This document shows positions 1 to 64,000 of a stretch of 64,000 nucleotides of DNA, piece by piece. Both the position numbers and the translations under genes were made by a program. Origin of the DNA: Datnioides undecimradiatus (Eukaryota > Chordata > Actinopteri > Lobotiformes > Datnioididae); NCBI GenBank assembly GCA_008933995.1, contig WARS01000030.1, positions 2,311,501 through 2,375,500 of the forward strand, given 5' to 3'. The first letter of the stretch is position 1; each line of letters opens with the position of its first letter. Under the pieces are notes generated by a model that was given only the letters and a program-made list of their open reading frames with translations, did no database searches and had not been told where the DNA came from.

Positions 1-52849
<52,849 letters not shown>

Positions 52850-52860
<11 letters not shown>

Positions 52861-53360
52861 TTAATGGACGATCGATTAACTGATCGATAAGAATCTGATC
52901 GAGCATGTGATATTTAGTCGAACAAACAAAATTTTGATATTTAATCAATGTGTAGTTTCTTATTACGTTTATTTATTACATTGTTGTATCAGTCCTAACC
53001 AACTAGGCTATTGTTAGCAGAGATTATTTCTTGCAAGCTATATGACTTCAATGTGATTCATATGTCTAGTCCATTGCATGTTGGTATCCTTATCATTAGT
53101 CATTAACCATGCAATGCTGTTAGTAAATATGTGTTGTGATCCTTTGGAAATAAAGCTTTGATCAAAGAGCATTTAGCGTTTGCTATAGTTTGGTATAAGC
53201 AAAATGTTTAGGTATTTTATTATGATTAATCAATCAATTGATTGTTGACGTTGCCAATAATCGATTAAGGGAAGTGCTCACAGTCTGCAACGATAAGCGT
53301 TGCAGTTAAACAGAACAATCTGACTTTGCAGCGCCTTCCTGGCAGTGCAGCCCTAGTCAG
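52850..53360. mobile_element. Probable degenerate DNA-transposon remnant upstream of zswim5
   Basis: The left part contains GACGATCGATTAACTGATCG and the right part ATTAATCAATCAATTGATTG, AATAATCGATTAAGG and finally GCAGCCCTAGTC. The ATCGATTAATC motifs with a CAGCCCTA end are seen in common teleost non-autonomous repeats. No transposase frame. Exact ends uncertain. Confidence 0.45.
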
Positions 53361-54272
53361 AATGAAACTGAATTAAGATGTCATGGCTCCAACTCCCATC
53401 TCCATTAATACAGTCTTTAGCAGCTCTCTTGCGTGCAAACATTTCGACCATTGTTTCAGAGCACACTAAACTGCTATAATTTATATTTTCCAACCTTTAT
53501 TTACATATGCACCAGAACATATGAACAACTGATGGATGATGGTATTTTACTTTTAAGTATATTCTCAATATTATATATCAGTATTGCTCCTTTTGATTTC
53601 GTAGTCTATTCAACACAATACTCTTACCACCTTTTTTGTCTAATCAGAGTAGGCTGGAGTGAATGGGAAGCTCCTCTACTTGTGCCCTTGTTGTAAAGAT
53701 ACAAGGTAAGACCACTTTGTTAAATGAGAAACATATGACTGTACAATGCTGGAATTTCATTCAAGGCCTAAATGCTTGCATGAATCAAATTAATCTAAAT
53801 CTGAAGCTGTAGAAGCCATTTAAGTCATCACGATGTTCTTCTATCACCCCATGTACAAATGTTCATTTTTAGTTTGCGCCTGACATCAAAAACAACACAA
53901 AACAGACACACAGCACAAACAATGTACATACAACACACAAAGATATCTGGTAGTTAAAGAAAAGAAAGCTAAAAAAAAAATAGATTTGAAACAGATTTGA
54001 CTTACCACTCAGTCTGAAAGGAAAGGCAAATAGTTGTCCCACCCATACTTAACAAGCTATATACCTCATCATGTCCCTTCACAGTGTCTTAAACATGCAG
54101 CATTTTGTGTGTGGCGTTATGTGTGTGTGCGCGTGCGTGCGTCATGCAATTAGTCTGTTGAGTGAAAATCTGCTGGTAATTAAGAGTCTTTTATTTTCAA
54201 AGCCAGCTCTCTCAGTTTCCTGACTGTTGTGGTGTGAGTCTGTGTGACTTGATGCAGCTGATCAGGCAGAGT

Positions 54273-54273
<1 letters not shown>

Positions 54274-54302
<29 letters not shown>
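54274..54302. repeat. (AG)14 microsatellite
   Basis: Perfect AG/GA run of about 29 nt. Confidence 0.95.
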
Positions 54303-54305
<3 letters not shown>

Positions 54306-57300
54306 CAGATTGATGAGGTGGAGGATGTTACACATCACTAACCAACACAATAACAAAACACTTCAGTCTGTGATCAGCATGGCATGTCAGCGACAGCTCC
54401 CAGATCTGCGCTCTGGCAGTCCAATATGCTTTTTTATTTACTGTATTGAATAGGTGTGAACCACTCGTGCAAAAGCATCTCACACAATGTGAATAACCAG
54501 TGACAACAAAAATAGTCAGCCCAACACCAGATAATAAATAAATAATGGAACAGCAATAAAATAAAATATAAGTAGATAACAGACACACATACAATAATCA
54601 AACACTCCTCCTCTGACAACACAGCAGAGTCCCTGACGTGCGCATTTTCCTCTGAAGCAGATAACGATCCCAACTTCTCCTCATGAATAACAAAGTTACT
54701 GTTTTGCAAATTGAATTCGCACCATTACGTGTCCCATACATATCAATTACCTCAGGTCAGTGAATACACATTCATTTGAGTGGGTGCAGCATGCAGCCAC
54801 GCAGGCGGTTTCCCACAGCAGGGCGCAGAAGGCTTGGAGCCAGCGGCCATCTTAATACTGCCCATTTATCTGATGTTTTACCTGTGATACGTTAAAGGCT
54901 TCTCACAGCAATGAAGCAAAATGCCACTTCTAGGAAAAAAACTTAATGTTTTTATTTGGTTTGAGTGTGTGTGTTTATGCTTTGCTAAACCTCACTGTAA
55001 ATTAACCAAATCTGCATATACGCACACAAGAAAGAGTCATATTTAAAGACATTGGTGCTTCTGTGGCTATAATTTTAAAAGAATACACCTTTTTGAACTT
55101 TATAGCTATTGCACATTACATATGCAATATGTACAAATGGAAAATTCAGATTATAATAGTCCATGAGCTTTTTTATATACATAGATATACACATTGCTTG
55201 TGGCAGTGAGTGGTGGCAGATAGATTCAGGCTGACTACTTTGCAGGTGAATAATAAACTTTTTTTTTTATAGACTCTGCATTTCTCGGCCAAACACTATG
55301 GGTAGCAAACAGCAGACTGCTGAAAAGCTATATTACTGTGGCACAACTTGTGAGGTCAACAAAATGCAGATGAAATCACGTTTAAGCTTTTTCATTTACT
55401 ACAGTATCAACTGGGGAACAGTGTGATATGATGTTACGTAATCTACGTAATCTTCAAAGTATTCCATTGTTTAATTGACTCTGTGGCAAAGACAAATGAC
55501 AAGGATTAAATATTGCTTTGCTAGGTTAAGAGAATGTGTCTGGTGTTACCGAATCCCCCTCCACACTGCACAAAACCCCACTAACGCTCATTAACATCTG
55601 GTTTTTGCCTTCAGTGTGAAGGGGCACAATCAGGATTCATCCAGTGACTCTGCAGTAGTTCCAGGTGTTTATCAGCTCCTGTTCCAGTCAGCAGTGATAT
55701 AACGACAACACCCGAGTGGATAGGATAAGTTTTGCCTCTTCTCTGGCTGTGATGCTGTAACACACGCAGACTTTGGTGTGTAAACAGCTGATTAACCAGG
55801 AACATAACTGCTGCTCATAGTATCTGGGTGGGTGCATGTCGTCAGCGACACGGCCCATAAAAAGACAGAAAGGCAAACACATGTACTGGTAATGTGAAAG
55901 GAGGCAATTGCCTGTGTGCAGGTTTACACGTGTTCATCAGCACCACAAACATGCTAAAAAGAGTATGAGAAGAAGAATGCTGAAGCTTTGATGTTGTCTT
56001 CACTCAGCCATGTCTACATGCATTGGAAATAAACAAGCTGACCAATCACACTGCCTTTTTTGCAAAGCTATCTGAAGTTAACACAAGGCTTCAGTCACAG
56101 TTGCACAAATCAAGTGGCTGTTTTTCAAAGTTACACACATTTGAGTACAAAACACTGACTTATTGTTACTGTCTTTCCCCTGCAGCTCAACGGGGAAGCA
56201 CAAATATGGAATTTCATACCAAAGAGGCTAAAACTATGGAAGATATTACCAGTGTGTAGAACGGATCTCTGGTAATTATGTAAAAAAACAGGGACACACT
56301 TCAGATTGTGACCAACCAAATACAACCAAACCACCATAACAGTTGTTGGAGAGCGCTGGCTGCTATTGGTTGATAATAAACACACATCATTTTTGTTCTT
56401 CACTGACCTGCACGGACAGTTCTACCACCTTATTTTCACAATAACTGACAATTGCACAGGCGGAGAAGATAAAGCCAATCTGCACATAATGGCTAATAAA
56501 ACGCTGGATGAATGGACGCCATGGTTGGAATTAAACAGACTCTCTTCTCCCAAGTCTCTTTTTGAACTCTTTGGAGATGTGGGCGAGACATTAGTCGCTG
56601 AGCACAGAGACAATATCCAGATCTGTGTCTCTCTGTGTATCCCCTTCCCTCCTCTAAAGACTGCTTTTTGGCGTGCAATTATATCGAACAATAGGCCAAA
56701 GCCAATGGAGGATGCAGCCTGTTACCATGGAAATGATTATGATGGATTTGTGGATAGACAGAGCAGGTAATTGGAAAAAGATTGATGGGTGACAGGGTGA
56801 AGGAGAGAGATAGAAAGGGATGGAAAGAGAGAGGGATAAATTACCAAAGCAGCAGTGGGAGGAGAGACAGCCCTATTACACCCTATCTTTCTGGGATTTA
56901 CAATTATATAATGATGCATCCTCTCTCTCATCAAGTCAATAGGCAATCACTCTTTCTGGCTCTTGCAGTCACTCCCTCTCCTCTCTTTCTTCCCCCTGTA
57001 TTAGCCCTTTGCTTTCTTCCCCATATCCTGATTTCTGTCTCCAGCCTGCCCCTTCTCACCATTTCTCTTTCTTGTCTCCGAAGAGAAAAGTGGAGAGGCT
57101 GCTTTACGACCAGAAGGTGACGGGTGAGGATCCACAGACCGGATTACAGATTCAAGGTGAGGAGGAGGAAAATGGGATTCTTTTTCTTCGACCACTGCCA
57201 TCAACCCGCCCTTGAGCAAGGCAATGAAGTCCCAGGTGCTGCAGTGAGTCAGCTCCGTGGGCAAAAACTGCACACAGTGTTTGCGCTTAGCAGCTCGCAG

Positions 57301-57780
57301 CAGATAAACAGAGGAATAACTGAACATAAATACATGGCAGTGCTGTTCCGTATGTGTCATAGAAATATAATATATGTTTAGAAGAATTAGTCCTGTGATG
57401 TTGTTGGTCCTGGACATCCATGGCTACCCTGGAATAGGATCTTACAGGTACAGTTCAGGACTTTAAATGTTTCTTATATATCATGCAAATGAGTTCACAC
57501 AATGCTGATTAATCCCATAACCTCCAGATAAATCTCTGTGTATCTCAGCTCATACAGAGATTTAAAATTGGTGTCTGGGGTGATATTCCCGCATTGGAGC
57601 ACTGCTATGTCAGCCAAGCAGTGATTGGTTCACCAGAGCTGAAGGGTGGAGCGGCAGTAGCTACAGAGAATGGTGCAGCAACTGAGAGCATGGAGGAGGC
57701 GACAATAAGCTCGTCGACAGTATTTGTGTAATTACTCTTGCTGCCAGGCTGAAGATGCAAACATCACACGCTCACCTGCG

Positions 57781-57804
57781 TCAGGATGTCAGGATGTCAG
57801 GATG
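57781..57804 (+). repeat. (TCAGGATG)3 tandem repeat
   Basis: Three perfect 8-bp units in tandem. Confidence 0.9.
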
Positions 57805-60800
57805 ACGTGGCGCCACCGACAAGCTCAGGCTGGTGCAAAAGAAGCTCACCATGCTCAAAAACAAGTCAGCACACAATGCGATCAGTGTAAACATGGCCAA
57901 GCATAGAAAGTCTGTGTATTTTTTTATAATGCTGAAAAGATAGACAACATATCTAATCATTATATCAAAAAATAACATGCATGTATTCATTTTATTTGGG
58001 ATGTGCTGACAGCATCCTTCTTAGGAGCAAGGCAGGGAAGAGAGGTGGAGATGATGAGTGCTAGAGACAGATGAGGCACCAGAAGAGCTACTGAAGAGGT
58101 GCAGAAGGGGAGAGTATCAGATAGACAGTCAGGACACACAGTTAACACAGTTTGTCACAGTTTACAAAGAGCCCTTGTTACACAGTAGAAGCAGAGGCTG
58201 TGACACCAGGGTTGGTCAGATTTAAGGATCTAGCATATGTAGCTATGCACAACAAAGATGGTCAGATCCTCAGAGGACATAGAAATTAAAAATGCATGAC
58301 ATGGAGGTGCTCCACGTTTCAGTTTATATTAATCAGTTAATCAAATTACCACAAACTAATTGACACACAGTTGACCTGGGGCTTTTAGAGCCCAGGGGCA
58401 GTTCCCCGCTTTGCACTGTCTGTAATTTGCCTTGTTTCACTCCAGGCACTGAGAAGTCAGGACAGCAGTTCAGCTGGTACCAGTGATATTTGTGATTAGT
58501 ATGTTGTGAATGTGTCAATCTGCATGGTGGAGACTGTTACGCTCTACGTGGCTGAGTGGCTATTTTTGACAATAGTTCAAAACCACGTTGAGATTTTTTT
58601 TAATGTTGCACTTAAAAATACATGTTTTTCTGCAACATTTTTCTTTTAGCAAAAAAAAGCCCAATTTCTCAGATGGTGAGTTATACAAGAACTCAAGTGC
58701 CTAAAAGAAACAGGTTTTGTCACTCTGTGCTGTGGAACTGTTTTATCGGTACCAAAAATGTACTGAGGCTGCCTCCAGATTCACCGTTGCTCACTCCTTC
58801 CATACAAAAGTTTAGTAAATAGGGAGCATTTCATTAAAATCTATGACATCTCATCATAATTTTCCATCATCATTATCAGCTGTAGAGTTGAGCAACATTT
58901 TTAACATCCTGCCCATTGCATTGTGGGAATGTCAGCAGAAAGTAATGTTCATGCCATTCATACTAAATATAGCATGCTGCATCATCAGTAGGGAATAATA
59001 TCATACCAGAGTCTGACAAATGTGGGATTTTTGTGAACAGTACTGATTTTAAGAGGGGAAAATAAGCGTTTATTGTGCACAGACTTTGCACTGATATGAA
59101 TATGGAAATGCACTTAGGGGGCTGATATCTTAAATTATTGGCTTTATTTTAGAGTAGATTTCAGTTAAATATTCATTTTATTCTGTTGTAGTAACGACAA
59201 TATATTACCATGTGCATTTTTCTGGATGATAAACCAGAAAAAAAGGAACATTTTGACATATCAGGAAGTTATATGCTAATACGCTAATATGGAGACACAG
59301 CCTGAGCCTTTTCACAGGATACGTGTTGACATGTGACAGTGGGAAAAAGCACAGGTGTTAATAATAAAATGAGTGACGGCTGCATTCCATTTAGCTGCAT
59401 CAGGTTCAGGGTCCTGATGTTGTCAGTGCCGGCTCTCATGGTCATGGTTTACTGGGACACTTCCATAGAACGTGGCCACTGCTAATGTGATGTGTAACAC
59501 CTGTGCCCCTCTTGCCGCAGTATGACGAGTCAAAACGGCTGTGCATTGCATCTAATTCCAGTAAACAGCGTTAAACCAAACGTTTGTACCATGATCGTCA
59601 CAGTTCGGCACGCAAGTTGGCACCGTTTTGCAAAGATAAGATTCAGATAAGCCGCAGGGCAAAACATTGTCCAAGCCTGAGCTCACAATGGTGACGTGTC
59701 CTCTTTGTGAGCTGTGACATGCATGATGAGTGTTAAGAGATAAAATACATAAAAAGCAACGACAGCAAAGTTATTCGGTTTTACTGCCTGTGAATCTCTT
59801 TTAATCACATATTCATACACACACATTCAGCAAGCAACTACCAACAGCAAACCACCCACCCACACACACAGACGTACTCTCATATCGTATTAGCAAATAA
59901 TATGTTTGTATGCGCTTTGTTTTCATACACAGTTCGAGCAGGCGTGCTCTGAGGCCAATAATGTGTTGCTTACTAGGAGTTCAGCGGTACACACACACGG
60001 GCGCGCACGGACACACACACTCCTCTGGGGACAAGAGTCATGTCCAGAAGAGAATAGAGAGCGTAATAGAAATAGATCCTTGTGGAGAGAAGGCAGGAAA
60101 ACCTCGCTTCGCCACAGTGTGAAGACATTCAACAGACAAACAATGCATGTGTGTGCGAGTGTGTGTGTTCACCGGCCTTGACACGCAACTGCGCGCACTC
60201 ACACTTTTTTGTCTCCCAGAATCTCGCTAGGCAAGGCGCTGACAGCTATGCAACATGCTTTCCTCACCATAAACACTCCACTTGAGCAGTTCATCACTGG
60301 CAGACAATAGAGCAAAAATATCCACCTCTCTCTCGCTGCCTCTGTCCCTCTCCTCTTCCTCTTCCTTGATGGCTGTAATCATTTCAATTTCTTTCCTACT
60401 GCAGTTTTGTCCTTTTGAGCTCCACTGCCTCATTGTACACTGATATAAAGGCTCCAGATTAAGAGGCAGGAGGGAGAATGGATCTGTGTCTGCATGTCGC
60501 TGGGTTTGGTCACATGCAAGGTCTCATAAATTGCTGACCTGATTTTAAGTAAAAGCTCGGTTAATGATAGACCACACGGACGAAGGCTGGTTTTAGACCT
60601 GCACCAAAACAATTACCAGAGGTTGGGAGCGATCCCATTCTTGCTCTGCTCCTGTATCAAGCATATTCTGCACATGAAAGGGAGGGATTCCTCACAGCAA
60701 CCCTGAAAATCTAGATCCGAGTTTCCAGTGATGCCCCATGCTGGAGCCTGGACCTGGTTTTATAATGTGCATTCCCCAAGTGACGTATCAAAACCAGCGC

Positions 60801-61524
60801 ACTGTCTCAAAGCTGATGTCACCCTAAAATGTCACCAACCCTTTATTCAGGGTCCTCTCCCAAGCTGTTGGTAACATATCTTTAGCTTTATTACAATACA
60901 CTTTATTACTCCAAACATCTTCAGAAACCATAAGCATATAGTTATGAACAGCCAGGTTTCAGGAAACAGTTATTCTTCTTTGATTATGATCACAGGAATG
61001 ATGTTGAGGGCAGTCCATGTGTTCACCTCCTGTATTTGCAGCAATTAGCATCATTTTCCTACAAGGCTTTTCACTCTGAGGGCTCTGAGCCAATCAGCTG
61101 ATCAGGTCACCTGGAATGTTCCTGGTGCTCCTGATCGTCAGTCCGTAGGTGGACATATGTGAAGCTACATCTGCATGCTACTACATCTGCTATTGTGTGC
61201 TAGGCTTTCTTTCAGTCTTTTATTCCTTTTTGACATACCACATGCTTTGCTTCCTCGAGCTTCCATTAGTAGCTGTTGCTCACTGGGTGTAAAGTATGTG
61301 GCACGCCTCTTTGCCGTTACTGCATCAGTAAATCTGCAATCAACCTCATGGTCTTTTGAAGAAAACTTTGCGCATGCATTTAGCCTGATTCCTTAAAGCT
61401 GTATCCAGTTCCTCCACCTGGCCTGGCCACTGTAAAATATGCAAAGCTGGGCCTTTCTTATTCCACTTCCTGACATACACAGACACCAGAGACAATGCTT
61501 ATGTTTTACCACTGGTTGTATATC

Positions 61525-61916
61525 TGTCACAGTTTGAGTTTTGGTGCTTCTGTTTTTTTGTTTTTTCCTGTTTTTTCCTCTTGTGTCTCTGGGCTTCTTT
61601 CCCTTCCCTCCCTCTCATCAGTTTCACCTGTGTCATTAGTTGATCAGCTTCACCTGTGTCTTGTTAGCCTTCCCTCCCTGATTTGCATGTGTTCCTTAGT
61701 TGTTCCCAGTATTCCTCAAGTTTCCTGCAGTTTTGGCTTTATGTTCTCATGGATTCTTCTTTTAGTTGGATTCCTGGACTTTGTTTGAGCTTGCCTCAAC
61801 TCCTGAAAGTGTTATTTTTTTGTATTAATGCCTTTAAACTGCCTACTCCAAGTTCTGTGTCTGCATTTGGGTCCATATCCTAGTGCTTCCCTGTTCCCTG
61901 AGTAGAACATGTAACA
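61525..61916 (+). mobile_element. LTR-like or SINE-like teleost repeat copy (fossil)
   Basis: About 390 bp that begins TGTCACAGTTTGAGTTTTGG and ends CATGTAACA, so it has TG...CA ends. Inside are CACCTGTGTCATTAGTTGAT and TCTGCATTTGGGTCC, strings I recall from many fish genomes. It could be a solo LTR of a retroelement or another short non-coding repeat. No target-site duplication was clear. It carries no gene. Age cannot be judged without other copies. Confidence 0.45.
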
Positions 61917-64000
61917 AAACGTTCACCCAACATTTTAGTCCCGTCTGGTCTCATCAATGAAAACCAATACATTTTGTCTTAATATTATCTTTGTATTATA
62001 GTATTTATATAGTAAAAGATGGATTTGTTTTTCTTCTCTTAGTCACTGATGACTTTGAGTTTAAGTGCAGGAATTGTTTTTCCTTCCACCTCATGGTGAT
62101 GACCAGACCCCTGGGAGTCACTACAAGTAATATTGCCAGTGATAATGTGTTAATTATTGTCATAATAACTAATCAGGCTCAGTCTGGAGGTGCTGGTATT
62201 TCTCTGTTGTTGACTTTGGGCAGCCAAGCTACTTCTTGCACCCACCTCCAGTGTTTATGCTGAGTTAATGGGCTGTGAATTCATGCTTATTGGACATATG
62301 GGGAATAATATTTCCCACTATGTCAAATGACTTCTCTAAGCAATCACTATCTTTCAGCAGAATAACCATCTAATGCCTACACATGAAGCATTAAGGGCTA
62401 TAAGTTTTTAAGCAATGCTGCCTAGCTATGAACCAGTGTATCGAGGGACAAACAGACAACACAAAGTTTGCAGAGCACTGGAGGACAAGAGATGTGAATC
62501 CAAGTTTTCAGAAGGTTTTGAATAAGTCCCTCAGAAAGCTCACAATGGCCAAATCATTCTGTGTTGTGTGTGTCTGATTGTGTCTGGGATTCTGCAACAT
62601 TGTGGAGGAACTGCATTAAAGCAAAGGTCTGCAGGCAATTTGCACTTGATTGGTAGAGACAGCGGATGGAAACGGATGTAGCCTGAAGTTGTCAACAATG
62701 GGAGGGGAAGGGAGTTATATTAAAACTGGTTGTACTCCACAATCATTTATATTTTGATTTAATGTCGTCAGGTGATGACCAAATTGACCCGTGCCTGTTG
62801 TTGCGCAACTGTGATGCAGTAACTTGCATTATTTATTGTGAGAAAGACCTCAGAGCTTGTCCCCCAAATTGAACCATCCATTTCCACCATTCGGTGGAGA
62901 TTTGCTGTGGCTAAATGGAGAGATGTGTGCACATGTGTGAAGGTGCGTGTGTGTGTGTGCGCGTGCGCAGGTTGTTCTTTTTTTAGAGAAAACAATGATA
63001 CACAGATTATTTTTCCCCTGACATCCAATTTTGTCAACAATTCATTCGTTTTTCATGTCACCTTGGTACCTTACATCCCTCTGTGTTATTGGCATTGATT
63101 TCTTTCAACACCTCCCCGTTGAAGTCAACACTGCCTTTGTCGGTTTCCTTGAACTGGACAAAGGCTTGAAAAACTATTATGCTCATATTGCCTCAAAAAA
63201 AATATCAGAATAATGCAGTTTTCGGCGCCTCATATTTGGTAAATACGCACTGCTCATTGCTGCAGTGTGTTTGACAGTGTGAAATAAAAACATTATTGTA
63301 TTAATGTGGATAATGAACCGATCACCTCTGTCAGTCGCACAACCAACGTGATGTTCGGGGAAGAAAACTGTATCTGGGAATTTGAGAACCGTGCAAATGA
63401 GGCAAAGATAAAAACATTGAAGTGTAAGAGCCGTGAATTTTTCGGAGCTGACACCAAGGTTACCACAGTTTACACATATCTGGTGAAAAATTCACGACTT
63501 TAAGCCTCAAGGTTGCTGTTTGCTGTTTCTATACTCCAGTGGGAAGACTAAAGCACAAAATGCTTTAAATGTACACTTAACTCCAGTTTATCCACAGTAG
63601 ACTTCATGTTTGCAGCAAAGCACCCAATGGGCTGACAAAAAATGATTTTCTTTTAAAAATAATTTTAATTAACAAAGCTGCCATGCTGTAACAGTAAAAT
63701 CAGAGTGTAAGGATCCTGCCGTGTTCAATGGGTAGCTGAATCCGTGGTGATCTGTGGAAAAGTGGTGAAAATCAGTGCATCTACCCAGGTGTTTACATCA
63801 TTGCCAATTGGAGTAGGAGCTGATAAAAGCCCTTGACTATTGCAGAGTCATTTGATGCAGGGTTGAAACCTGATTGTACACATCTACATTGACGATAAAA
63901 AGCCAGATGTTAGCGGACATTAGTGTGGGTTTTGTGCACTGTCAAAGGGGCTTTAGGTTGGACACAAGGATGGTGCAATGCTTGTTTATGACTGGGAGTC

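Larger units (their letters stand above)
53361..64000. other. Upstream intergenic DNA: no gene seen
   Basis: About 10.6 kb beyond the zswim5 promoter. It holds a GA repeat (54274-54302), an 8-bp tandem triplet (57781-57804), CA/TG short runs and one repeat copy at 61525-61916. The longest open frames (for example 56366-56770 plus and 61495-61788 plus) match no family I know; the latter lies in the repeat copy. Exons of a neighbouring gene could be missed if short. Confidence 0.7.

Noticed and set aside
56366-56770. 134-codon plus-strand frame upstream of zswim5
   Set aside because: No recognisable family and no consensus splice or start context; treated as chance until transcript data exist.
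61495-61788. 97-codon hydrophobic frame on the plus strand, resembling a membrane protein
   Set aside because: It is a translation of the T-rich non-coding repeat copy at 61525-61916.

Overview
The window is vertebrate nuclear DNA, almost certainly from a teleost, probably a percomorph. The evidence is split genes with canonical splice sites, very dense CA/TG microsatellites, several interspersed repeats of a kind I recognise from percomorph introns, and a protein that matches vertebrate ZSWIM5. No prokaryotic genes, CRISPR arrays, rRNAs or tRNAs were found.

The only gene I can support is zswim5 (zinc finger SWIM-type containing 5), read on the minus strand. Ten coding exons lie in the window: exon 1 (52114-52639, with the ATG at 52639) is at the right, and exons 2-10 sit between 10349 and 145. 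All nine introns inside the window are bounded by GT...AG, and the phases add up exactly: the exons sum to 1974 nt, or 658 codons, with no stop. The last in-window exon ends at a GT donor at 144/143, so the C-terminal part of the roughly 1,180-residue protein lies beyond position 1. The SWIM zinc finger (CxCx7CxH) is in exon 2.

Layout: 1-144 start of intron 10; 145-10349 compact cluster of exons 10 to 2; 10350-52113 a first intron of 41.8 kb with no supported gene, holding microsatellites, a degenerate minisatellite, MITE-like remnants and several AT-rich homeodomain-type stretches that look like candidate conserved regulatory elements; about 51250-52680 a CpG-rich island around exon 1 that spreads into intron 1; 52640-52860 5' UTR and core promoter region; 52850-53360 a probable degenerate DNA-transposon remnant; 53361-64000 apparently intergenic DNA with simple repeats and one LTR-like or SINE-like repeat copy.

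The most interesting observations concern RNA processing. Exons 6, 7, 8 and 9 are all phase 1-1 and divisible by three, and the donors of exons 6, 7 and 8 are each followed within about 15 nt by a CA repeat in the transcript. Exon 4 has a (GT)15 tract directly against its acceptor, with almost no pyrimidine tract, and a (GAT)20 tract about 60 nt beyond its donor. No undescribed gene system was found.
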